Both the position numbers and the translations under genes were made by a program. 6,400 nt of DNA from Candidatus Methylomirabilota bacterium (GTDB lineage Bacteria > Methylomirabilota > Methylomirabilia > Methylomirabilales > Methylomirabilaceae), in contig PQAQ01000250.1 of NCBI GenBank assembly GCA_003105305.1, positions 1 to 6,400 of the forward strand, given 5' to 3'. The notes below the pieces were generated by a model that did no database searches, was not told where the DNA came from, and saw only the letters and a list, made by a program, of their open reading frames with translations. The stretch's first letter is position 1. Every line of letters starts with the position of its first letter. This document shows, one piece after another, positions 1 to 5,497 of the stretch.

Positions 1-998
1 CGAGTATCTCGTATGCGCTGCACCTCACCCAACACATAACGGAATCGATCTTCTGCCGCCCCGGCGCGGCTCAGCGCATCCTCCGAAAACTCTACAGGCG
101 ACCGGTAGTGAGTTCCGAGCAGGAACAGCTTCAGCGCACACGGGCTGACCTGTTCAAGGAGCTCCTGAACCGTCAGGATATTGCCCAGCGACTTGGACAT
201 CTTTTCGGCGCGAATGTTGACGAAACCGTTATGTATCCAGTAGCGAGCAAACGGCCTACCGGTGGCGCACTCCGACTGCGCAATCTCGTTCTCGTGATGG
301 GGAAAGATCAGATCGGCTCCCCCGCCATGGATATCGAAACTTTCACCGAGATATTTCATCGACATGGCGGAGCACTCGATATGCCAGCCCGGCCTGCCGG
401 GACCCCACGGGCTCTCCCATACCGGCTCTCCTGGGCGCGATGCCTTCCACAACGCAAAATCAAGGGGATCGCGTTTCCGCTGATCCACCTCAACCCTCGC
501 CCCTGCCCGTAATTCGTCGAGACCTCGATGAGACAGCTTGCCGTAGTCCGGCGAGCGCCTAACCTCAAAATAGACGTTGCCGTCAACCGTATACGCGACC
601 CCTTTCGCCATCAAGATCCGGATGAGCTCGATCATCTCCCGAATATGGTGCGTGGCCCGGGGCTCCTGTGTCGGTATTCTAAGTCCCAGCGCCTTCATAT
701 CCCGGCGATAGGCCTCAATTTGCTCCTCCACCAGCGATTCACGTGATTGTCCCAACTCCGCCGCGCGTTGAATGATCTTATCATCCACATCCGTGTAATT
801 GCGTACGTAGACAACCTGATCGCCCTGGTACTCCAGGTAACGCCACACCACATCGAAGGTGAGCGCGGCGCGCGCATGGCCGATATGGGCGCGGTCATAG
901 ACGGTCGGCCCACAGGCGTACATCCGCACCCTGCCTGGCACCAACGGCTCAAATCGCTCCTTCTTCTGTCGTAAGGTGTTATAGATAACCAGCGCCAT
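1..998 (-). CDS. cysS: Cysteinyl-tRNA synthetase, C-terminus cut by window edge
   Basis: Class I aminoacyl-tRNA synthetase that activates cysteine with ATP and loads it onto tRNA-Cys in the cytoplasm. The minus frame is open from ATG 998 to the window edge (332 complete codons). Visible are CGPTVYD (residues 29-35), the HIGH box (38-41), [15 protein letters not shown] and the KMSKS loop (266-270). The zinc ligands are C29, C209, H234 and E238, almost the E. coli numbering, which supports the 998 start. The missing part is the rest of the DALR and anticodon-binding region. Start choice is not settled: an in-frame ATG at 1013 would add five residues (MTDRG) and has a better spaced GAGGG, whereas 998 fits the family N-terminus ([11 protein letters not shown]). 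The gene starts 24 nt after the ispF stop, so it is probably co-transcribed with ispF. No frameshift is seen. Confidence 0.96.
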   Translation of the reverse strand, partial: MALVIYNTLRQKKERFEPLVPGRVRMYACGPTVYDRAHIGHARAALTFDVVWRYLEYQGDQVVYVRNYTDVDDKIIQRAAELGQSRESLVEEQIEAYRRDMKALGLRIPTQEPRATHHIREMIELIRILMAKGVAYTVDGNVYFEVRRSPDYGKLSHRGLDELRAGARVEVDQRKRDPLDFALWKASRPGEPVWESPWGPGRPGWHIECSAMSMKYLGESFDIHGGGADLIFPHHENEIAQSECATGRPFARYWIHNGFVNIRAEKMSKSLGNILTVQELLEQVSPCALKLFLLGTHYRSPVEFSEDALSRAGAAEDRFRYVLGEVQRIRDT

Positions 999-1013
999 GC
1001 CTCTATCCGTCAT

Positions 1014-1024
1014 CCTCCGCCCTC
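1014..1024 (-). promoter_or_regulatory. Ribosome binding region between ispF and cysS
   Basis: The minus strand reads GAGGGCGGAGG directly after the first base of the ispF stop codon. GGAGG (1018-1014) lies 15 nt before ATG 998, which is long, and directly touches ATG 1013. GAGGG (1024-1020) lies 6 nt before ATG 1013, a normal spacing. By spacing alone the site favours 1013; by family alignment 998 is better. Either way the site serves cysS. Confidence 0.5.
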
Positions 1025-1499
1025 ATTCAAGGGGCTTCAGTGATGCAACGGCCAGACAGGCAATGCCGTCGCCCGCCCCGAGCGCGCCCACTCGGTTCGC
1101 AGTCGATGCCTTGACACTGACCCGCTCGATCGGCGCCCCTATGCTGTCGGCAACGTTGGCCCGCATCTGCAAAATAAACGATGCAAGCTTCGGCGCTTCC
1201 GCAATGATGGTCGCGTCGATGTGACTGACCGCATAGCCAAGCGCCTCGACACGCCGGAACGCCTCCCTGAGAAGCAGCAGGCTGGATACGTCTTTATATT
1301 GAGGATCGTTCGTTCCAAAGCAGGAGCCGATATCTCCGGCACATGCGGCGCCAAGTATGGCATCAATCACCGCATGGGCCAGGGCATCCGCATCCGAATG
1401 ACCATCAAGTCCCTTCTCGAAAGGGATTTCCACCCCACCCAGAATAAGACGCCGACCGGGGACTAACGGGTGCGTATCAAATCCGATACCGATCGTCAT
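1023..1499 (-). CDS. ispF: 2-C-methyl-D-erythritol 2,4-cyclodiphosphate synthase
   Basis: Fifth step of the MEP pathway: converts CDP-ME 2-phosphate to ME-2,4-cyclodiphosphate with release of CMP. The family is a soluble homotrimer with zinc at subunit interfaces. The 158-residue protein is full length. The zinc ligands are D8, H10 (GFDTHP) and H42; H34-S35 (DGHSDAD) and D56-I-G58 form the usual substrate-binding segments. The signature near the C-terminus is divergent: KASTANRVGALGAGDGIA, where many homologues have KATTTEKLGFTGRGEGIA. The glutamate known as a metal ligand in E. coli (E135) is therefore N135 here, the arginine at 142 is alanine, and E144 is aspartate. ATG 1499 overlaps the ispD stop as ATGA, with little Shine-Dalgarno (GGATGG), which points to translational coupling. 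No ispDF fusion is present. Confidence 0.96.
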   Translation of the reverse strand: MTIGIGFDTHPLVPGRRLILGGVEIPFEKGLDGHSDADALAHAVIDAILGAACAGDIGSCFGTNDPQYKDVSSLLLLREAFRRVEALGYAVSHIDATIIAEAPKLASFILQMRANVADSIGAPIERVSVKASTANRVGALGAGDGIACLAVASLKPLE

Positions 1500-2188
1500 G
1501 TGACCATCCGTCGCTTCAGAATCAGGTCGGCGAGAGGCACATCCTCTTCGCTGGTGATTTTGAGATTCTCATAACTGCCCCTCACAACCTTAACCGGTCC
1601 CCCGATTCGCTCCACGAGTGCGGCATCATCAGTCGCAACGACACCGTGCTCCCGGCCTGCCCGGTGAGCCTGCAACAGGAGCTCGTATCGAAAGACCTGA
1701 GGGGTCTGGATCGACCAGAGCTGTCCTCTCGACAGCGTTTCCACCACAAAACCGTCACTGTCGACCCGCTTGATAGTATCGACGACCGGTACAGCCGCAA
1801 CCGCCGCTCCTGTACCCTTGGCGACCTCTATGGTAGACCGCACAACCTCACGCGAAACAAAAGGGCGAACGCCGTCGTGGATCAGCACGAGATCCGTCGC
1901 CGTCGTCGCCCTCTGTAGACCGTTATAGACCGACTCTTGCCGCGTCTGCCCTCCCTGGACTACCTCCGCCTCAAGATCGATCCCGGCCAGCTCCAGCGCC
2001 TCGCGACCCCTCGGCTCCTCTCCGGCCGGCACCGCAATGATGATGGCAGCAAGCGCGTCAGACGCTGCCAACGCTCGTAACGTGTGGCTGAGTATCGGTA
2101 GACCATTCAGGGCGATAAACTGTTTCTTGACCGCTCCCCCGAATCGAATTCCCGCCCCCCCGGCGGGAACAATGGCAGTCACAATCAT
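1496..2188 (-). CDS. ispD: 2-C-methyl-D-erythritol 4-phosphate cytidylyltransferase
   Basis: Third step of the MEP pathway: transfers CMP from CTP to MEP, giving CDP-ME. At 230 residues it has the normal length of a single-domain enzyme with a Rossmann-like nucleotidyltransferase fold. The N-terminal loop PAGGAGIRFGG...KKQF carries R15 and K22, with the 7-residue spacing of the E. coli catalytic pair R20/K27. HDGVRPFV (104-111) supplies the metal- and ribose-contacting Asp105; DTIK (T138), R154, QTPQVF (161-166), ATDDAA and NLKIT (K210) complete the active site. The start is ATG 2188. The next in-frame codon upstream that could matter is a stop (TAG) inside the repeat, with no ATG, GTG or TTG between. 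There is no Shine-Dalgarno: the leader is the C-rich strand of a heptamer repeat one base away. The gene overlaps ispF by 4 nt. Confidence 0.96.
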   Translation of the reverse strand: MIVTAIVPAGGAGIRFGGAVKKQFIALNGLPILSHTLRALAASDALAAIIIAVPAGEEPRGREALELAGIDLEAEVVQGGQTRQESVYNGLQRATTATDLVLIHDGVRPFVSREVVRSTIEVAKGTGAAVAAVPVVDTIKRVDSDGFVVETLSRGQLWSIQTPQVFRYELLLQAHRAGREHGVVATDDAALVERIGGPVKVVRGSYENLKITSEEDVPLADLILKRRMVT

Positions 2189-2231
2189 AGGGTCTAGGGT
2201 CCAGGGGCTAGGGTCCAGGGGCTAGGGTCTA
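2189..2231 (+). repeat. G-rich heptamer array, arm A, six units
   Basis: On the plus strand six 7-nt units follow each other without a gap: AGGGTCT, AGGGTCC, AGGGGCT, AGGGTCC, AGGGGCT, AGGGTCT. Read another way, two copies of a 14-nt unit (2197-2210 and 2211-2224) are flanked by GGGTCTA on both sides. Six runs of three or four G with 3-4 nt loops form a classical G-quadruplex motif on the plus strand, which is the template strand of ispD. The array begins directly upstream of the ispD start codon. Confidence 0.9.
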
Positions 2232-2253
2232 AAAGAACAACTGGATCCTTTCA

Positions 2254-2281
2254 TTACCCTAAGCCCTCTACCCTCAACCCT
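2254..2281 (-). repeat. G-rich heptamer array, arm B, four units, inverted to arm A
   Basis: On the minus strand four 7-nt units are seen: AGGGTTG, AGGGTAG, AGGGCTT, AGGGTAA. They start 4 nt past the yacL-like stop codon. The four GGG runs (2280-2257) are separated by uniform 4-nt loops, again a G-quadruplex motif, this time on the mRNA-like strand. Arm B is inverted relative to arm A across about 22 nt. AGGGCTTAGGGT can pair imperfectly with ACCCTAGCCCCT of arm A, so a large imperfect hairpin is possible. It has no U-tract and is not a standard terminator. Confidence 0.8.
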
Positions 2282-2285
2282 GCTC

Positions 2286-3326
2286 TTATGCGGCCTCGGC
2301 CTCCTCCTTCAAACGTGAAAAGATCATGCGCCCGGCGGTCGTCGGCAGCACCGTGGTGACGCGCACCTCGACCGTCTGGCCGATATATCGGCGGCCGCTA
2401 TCGACGACGACCATCGTACCATCATCCAGGTAGCCAATCCCCTGGTTGTATTCCTTGCCTTCTTTCAGCACGAACACCTGCATCTCTTCTCCGGGTATGA
2501 CAACAGGCCTGAGCGCATTCGTCAACTCGTTGATGTTCAATACCCCGATCCCGTGCAACCCTGCCACCTTATTGAGATTGAAATCGTTCGTGACCACCTT
2601 GGCATTGAGCGACTTAGCCAGCGCGACCAATTTAGCGTCCACTTCACGGATGTCGGGAAAATCCACATCGCTGATTTCAACATGCACATCGACCTTCTTC
2701 TGTATTTTCTGCAAGATATCCAGTCCTCGTCGACCGCGGTTGCGTTTCAACGGATCTGAAGAGTCGGCAACCTGCTGTAACTCCCGCAAGACAAACTGAG
2801 GAATAACCAGCGTTCCCTCAATAAACCCCGCCTCACAGATATCGGCAATACGACCATCAATGATCACCGAGGTATCGAGGATCTTGCAACCCTTACTACG
2901 GGGCTTTTCTCTGAACGCCCGGACCAGATTTGACATATTGAATCCCGGACTCTTCTCAATCGCGATAACAGCCCCCAGATAAGCCGCGCCGATCGTTACG
3001 ATGGTCTGCATGGTCTCAGCAATGTAATTAGGGATGAAGTTCAGGAATCCGGAAATAGCATTAAAGAAGAGTTCGGCTAGACCAATGCCTAAAACGAATC
3101 CGATGACTCCGCTGACGATGACTTGCAAGGAGGCCTGATGAAATTTGCGCTGGAGGACCATCACGATAATGCCGCAGGAGGCTCCCAGCAGGAGGCCGGC
3201 CACACTCAGCAGCCATTGGTAAGGACCGACGTCGGCGGCTCGCGAGGCTAGATAAAATCCGATAATTGCCCCTCCTGTAATCATCGGAAAACCAACGCGA
3301 TAGTTATAGTTATTCAGACCAATCAC
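2286..3326 (-). CDS. Membrane-anchored PIN-TRAM domain protein, YacL type
   Basis: Family members combine N-terminal membrane helices with a cytoplasmic PIN nuclease-like domain and a TRAM RNA-binding domain; the substrate is not firmly established. In these 346 residues I see four hydrophobic segments at about 13-31, 37-59, 67-92 and 101-123, then a basic linker, a PIN domain at about 147-270 and a TRAM domain at about 275-335. The PIN acidic residues are in place: D151 (LDTSVIIDGRI), E182 (VLRELQ), D230 (EVDAKL) and D248 (TNDFN), so nuclease activity is plausible. The TRAM part has QGIGYLDDGTMVVV and GRRYIGQTVEV. The start is GTG 3326, right after an in-frame TGA and preceded by a purine-rich GAGAGGGG. 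An ATG at residue 15 (3284) lacks any ribosome site. It follows carD by 37 nt and is probably in its transcript. Confidence 0.9.
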   Translation of the reverse strand: MIGLNNYNYRVGFPMITGGAIIGFYLASRAADVGPYQWLLSVAGLLLGASCGIIVMVLQRKFHQASLQVIVSGVIGFVLGIGLAELFFNAISGFLNFIPNYIAETMQTIVTIGAAYLGAVIAIEKSPGFNMSNLVRAFREKPRSKGCKILDTSVIIDGRIADICEAGFIEGTLVIPQFVLRELQQVADSSDPLKRNRGRRGLDILQKIQKKVDVHVEISDVDFPDIREVDAKLVALAKSLNAKVVTNDFNLNKVAGLHGIGVLNINELTNALRPVVIPGEEMQVFVLKEGKEYNQGIGYLDDGTMVVVDSGRRYIGQTVEVRVTTVLPTTAGRMIFSRLKEEAEAA

Positions 3327-3363
3327 CCCCTCTCATCCACCTCAACGGCCACACGTGCGACCA

Positions 3364-3849
3364 TTACCTGTGGTTAGTCACCGCCTGCTCGACAAGTGCT
3401 CGCGCCATCTCCTGGTCAATCCCCGAAGCATGCGCGATCTCACTAACGATCAGCCTCCGGACATTCTCCAGCATCGTCTTTTCGCCGAACGACAGGCTGC
3501 GTTCCTGTTGAAGCAGAATCAACTTGCGCAATACCAGCGCAACCTCAAAGACCGATCCTGTCCTGATTCGCTCCAAGTTATCCTTGAACCTACGATTCCA
3601 ATTTGAGCTGATCTCCAGGTCGTTCTTCTGTAAAATGGCCAGCACCTTCGGGATCTCCGACGGCTCGATGACCTCTCGAAGTCCGACACGATGCGCATTC
3701 TTTGTAGGAACCAGAATTGTCATTCCGTTCCCGATTATACGAACGACATAGAACGGCTGAAGTCCACCCCCAACCTCTTTTTTTTCAATAGCCTCAATCC
3801 ACCCGACGCCGTGGGTAGGATAGACCACTTTTGTCCCTGTGCTATACAT
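3364..3849 (-). CDS. carD: CarD/CdnL-family RNA polymerase-binding regulator
   Basis: CarD/CdnL proteins bind the RNA polymerase beta subunit through an N-terminal Tudor-like domain and stabilise the open promoter complex through a helical C-terminal domain, often at ribosomal RNA and housekeeping promoters. From ATG 3849 the protein has 161 residues, typical for the family. The RNAP-interaction domain covers about residues 1-62 (TKVVYPTHGVGWIEAIE, FYVVRI, ILVPTKNAHRVGLREVI) and the helical domain about 65-161. W84 in SSNWNRRFKDNLERI is the family's conserved tryptophan that wedges into the -10 upstream fork. A longer reading from TTG 3882 adds eleven residues, but its start codon lies in the spacer of the carD promoter, so 3849 is chosen. 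The mRNA leader is then only about 4-7 nt and has no Shine-Dalgarno. Confidence 0.93.
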   Translation of the reverse strand: MYSTGTKVVYPTHGVGWIEAIEKKEVGGGLQPFYVVRIIGNGMTILVPTKNAHRVGLREVIEPSEIPKVLAILQKNDLEISSNWNRRFKDNLERIRTGSVFEVALVLRKLILLQQERSLSFGEKTMLENVRRLIVSEIAHASGIDQEMARALVEQAVTNHR

Positions 3850-3861
3850 TCTTAACCACAA

Positions 3862-3890
3862 ATTGTAGCAGGGATTTTGCAACTAGTCAA
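3862..3890 (-). promoter_or_regulatory. Sigma70-type promoter with extended -10, upstream of carD
   Basis: On the minus strand a -35 hexamer TTGACT (3890-3885) and a -10 hexamer TACAAT (3867-3862) are separated by exactly 17 nt. TGC directly before the -10 makes an extended -10 (TGnTACAAT). Each hexamer has one mismatch to consensus. Transcription should begin near 3856-3853, only a few bases before the carD ATG at 3849. This gives the carD - yacL - ispD - ispF - cysS block its own promoter. It is predicted from sequence only. Confidence 0.82.
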
Positions 3891-3912
3891 AAGATTATCT
3901 TAAAAAATTAAG
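3891..3912 (-). promoter_or_regulatory. AT-rich upstream (UP-like) element with small palindrome
   Basis: Directly upstream of the -35 box, 19 of 22 bases are A or T, in a window that is otherwise well above 50% G+C. The stretch includes a perfect 5-bp inverted repeat, CTTAA-N4-TTAAG (3899-3912), and AGATTA (3892-3897), which is repeated inverted as TAATCT at 3921-3926. Position and composition fit an UP element contacted by the RNA polymerase alpha C-terminal domains; the palindromes could also be a small operator. The spacer from 3913 to 4045 holds nothing else that I can name. Confidence 0.5.
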
Positions 3913-4045
3913 GGCTTTTCTAATCTGGTACCGCTCCCCAAGATGATAGACACCCGTCTCGTATGGAAAACTACCTAAGAATGGGCCGGAATTGTTTATC
4001 GCCTGTAACACCGCCGTTCTATAGTCTATCGCAGATGCACCCCGT

Positions 4046-5419
4046 CTACCGTATCTCCAACATCTCGGTCAACTCTTCTACCGTGTTCAACCCGCTCACC
4101 TGTAAAGAGGAAAAGTCGGGCATGGTTCGGTTTAGGTTGTGCCGTGGCATCAGACAATGGGACAACCCCAGGCGGGCGGCCTCGTCGAGTCGCCGCTCCG
4201 CCATCGGGACAGCCCGCACCTCGCCCGCCAGACCGACCTCGCCGAACACACACAACCCGGGATCCAGCGGCAGGTTTCTGGCGCTTGACACGACTGCTGC
4301 GGCGATACCAAGATCGGCGGCAGTCTCTCCGACCCTCACGCCCCCGACAACGTTGACATAAACATCGCAAGCGCTGAGCGCCAGTCCAAGCCGCTTTTCC
4401 AGGATAGCCAACAGCAGGATGCCTCGGTTGCTGTCTACACCGTTAAACACACGCCTGGAGATCGGGGCGCTTGGCGCCGCCACCAGCGCTTGCAACTCTA
4501 CAAGCAACGGCCGACTTCCCTCCAGGGTCGGGATGACAACCGAGCCGGGCGCCCCTGACGGACGCTGCGAAAGAAACACCTCGGACGGGTTGGCAAGTTC
4601 CCGCAAACCGGACGCGGTCATCTCGAGCACGCCGATCTCCGGCGTAGGGCCAAAACGGTTCTTGACAGCCCGCAGCAGACGATGGATCTGATGTCCCTCT
4701 CCTTCTATAAAAACGACCGCATCGACCAGATGCTCCATCGCCTTCGGACCTGCAATGGCGCCCTCCTTCGTGATGTGTCCGATAATGACGGTACTGATCC
4801 CCTTTTCTTTGGCAAGCGCCATCAGCCGAACGGCCGCTTCGCGAACCTGGCTGAGGCTACCTGATGGGGACTCCAGTTCGTCGGAGACGATTGTCTGGAT
4901 GGAGTCTATGACCAGGATAGTCGGCCGGATCAGATCCGCCTGATTCAGAATGGCTTGAAGGGAGGTCTCCGCGAGGAGCAGAAGTCGATCGGAGAGTGGA
5001 CCAAGCCTGCTCGCCCTGGATCGGGTCTGCTGAAGTGATTCCTCACCAGAGACATACAGAACGACGCCATCGCGCAGCGCGATCTGCATGGACGCTTGAA
5101 GGAGCAGGGTCGACTTGCCGATCCCGGGATCGCCGCTCACGAGCACAAATGAGCCTGGAACGATTCCGCCGCCAAGCACACGGTCCAACTCGGCCAGGCC
5201 GGTAGTCACCCGTTCGAGCATCAAGCCGTCTACGGCGGTGATCGGCGTCGCGCGGCATAAGGTTGAGGATGCCTCATCGCGACGGGTACGTTGCCGCTCA
5301 CCCGTCACGCGCTCCTCTAACAGGCTGGCCCACTCCCCGCAGTCCGGGCAGCGACCCATCCAGCGAGCGGTCTGATACCCACAGCTCTGGCAGAGGTAAT
5401 GGCTCTGGGTCTTAGCCAT
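4046..5419 (-). CDS. radA: DNA repair protein RadA (Sms)
   Basis: RadA is a RecA-fold ATPase and hexameric branch-migration helicase that processes recombination intermediates. The protein has 457 residues, the usual length. In order: a C4 zinc finger with C10, C13, C24 and C27 (CQSCGYQTARWMGRCPDCG); Walker A GDPGIGKST (96-104); Walker B LVIDSIQ with D172; the RadA-specific KNRFG motif (253-257); and a C-terminal Lon-protease-like domain from about 285 (FNGVDSNRG, LGLALSACDVYVNVVGG), which in this family lacks protease activity. ATG 5419 has a good Shine-Dalgarno, GAGAGGAG, close upstream. It follows dnaB by 78 nt, a spacer mostly filled by a repeat. A 197-nt gap and a new promoter separate it from carD. 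I see no clear hairpin-plus-U-tract terminator after the TAG stop. Confidence 0.97.
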   Translation of the reverse strand: MAKTQSHYLCQSCGYQTARWMGRCPDCGEWASLLEERVTGERQRTRRDEASSTLCRATPITAVDGLMLERVTTGLAELDRVLGGGIVPGSFVLVSGDPGIGKSTLLLQASMQIALRDGVVLYVSGEESLQQTRSRASRLGPLSDRLLLLAETSLQAILNQADLIRPTILVIDSIQTIVSDELESPSGSLSQVREAAVRLMALAKEKGISTVIIGHITKEGAIAGPKAMEHLVDAVVFIEGEGHQIHRLLRAVKNRFGPTPEIGVLEMTASGLRELANPSEVFLSQRPSGAPGSVVIPTLEGSRPLLVELQALVAAPSAPISRRVFNGVDSNRGILLLAILEKRLGLALSACDVYVNVVGGVRVGETAADLGIAAAVVSSARNLPLDPGLCVFGEVGLAGEVRAVPMAERRLDEAARLGLSHCLMPRHNLNRTMPDFSSLQVSGLNTVEELTEMLEIR

Positions 5420-5445
5420 CGCTCCTCTCTACACGCCGTCGCACG

Positions 5446-5494
5446 ATGTCCACCATTCAACGTTCACCATTCAACATTGAACGGCGAATGTTGA
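5446..5494. repeat. Heptamer array between dnaB and radA
   Basis: Seven consecutive 7-nt units on the plus strand: ATGTCCA, CCATTCA, ACGTTCA, CCATTCA, ACATTGA, ACGGCGA, ATGTTGA. Most fit NNNTTSA, where S is C or G. CACCATTCAAC occurs twice exactly (5451-5461 and 5465-5475), 14 nt apart. The array ends 3 nt from the dnaB stop codon and fills most of the dnaB-radA spacer. The unit differs in sequence from the G-rich heptamers at 2189-2281 but has the same period. Confidence 0.8.
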
Positions 5495-5495
5495 A
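5470..5495. repeat. Perfect 9-bp inverted repeat just past dnaB
   Basis: TTCAACATT (5470-5478) and AATGTTGAA (5487-5495) are exact reverse complements around an 8-nt loop, GAACGGCG. In the dnaB transcript this hairpin starts 2 nt after the stop codon. The stem is AT-rich and no run of U follows, so intrinsic termination is unlikely. It may stabilise the dnaB 3' end or be a by-product of the heptamer repeat. Confidence 0.75.
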
Positions 5496-5497
5496 CA

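Noticed and set aside
108..512. Plus-strand open frame of 134 codons
   Set aside because: It lies antisense to cysS, whose frame carries CGPTVYD, HIGH and KMSKS with correct zinc ligands. The plus-strand product resembles no family and is a shadow.
695..952. Minus-strand open frame of 85 codons in another frame
   Set aside because: It overlaps the HIGH-box region of cysS in a different frame; the real cysS frame is continuous through it.
3850..3882. Longer carD start at TTG 3882
   Set aside because: The codon lies between the -35 and -10 boxes of the promoter, so it would not be in the main transcript; the family begins close to the ATG at 3849.
3945..4030. 7-bp inverted repeat GATAGAC / GTCTATC about 72 nt apart in the radA-carD spacer
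   Set aside because: Too short and too far apart to be more than chance, with no U-tract, so it does not support a radA terminator.
3963..4361. Plus-strand open frame starting in the radA-carD spacer
   Set aside because: Most of it is antisense to the RadA C-terminus, it has no ribosome site, and its product is low-complexity Ser/Arg/Pro-rich.
5470..5495. Intrinsic terminator of dnaB
   Set aside because: The stem is perfect but AT-rich and no run of U follows; it fits the repeat array better.
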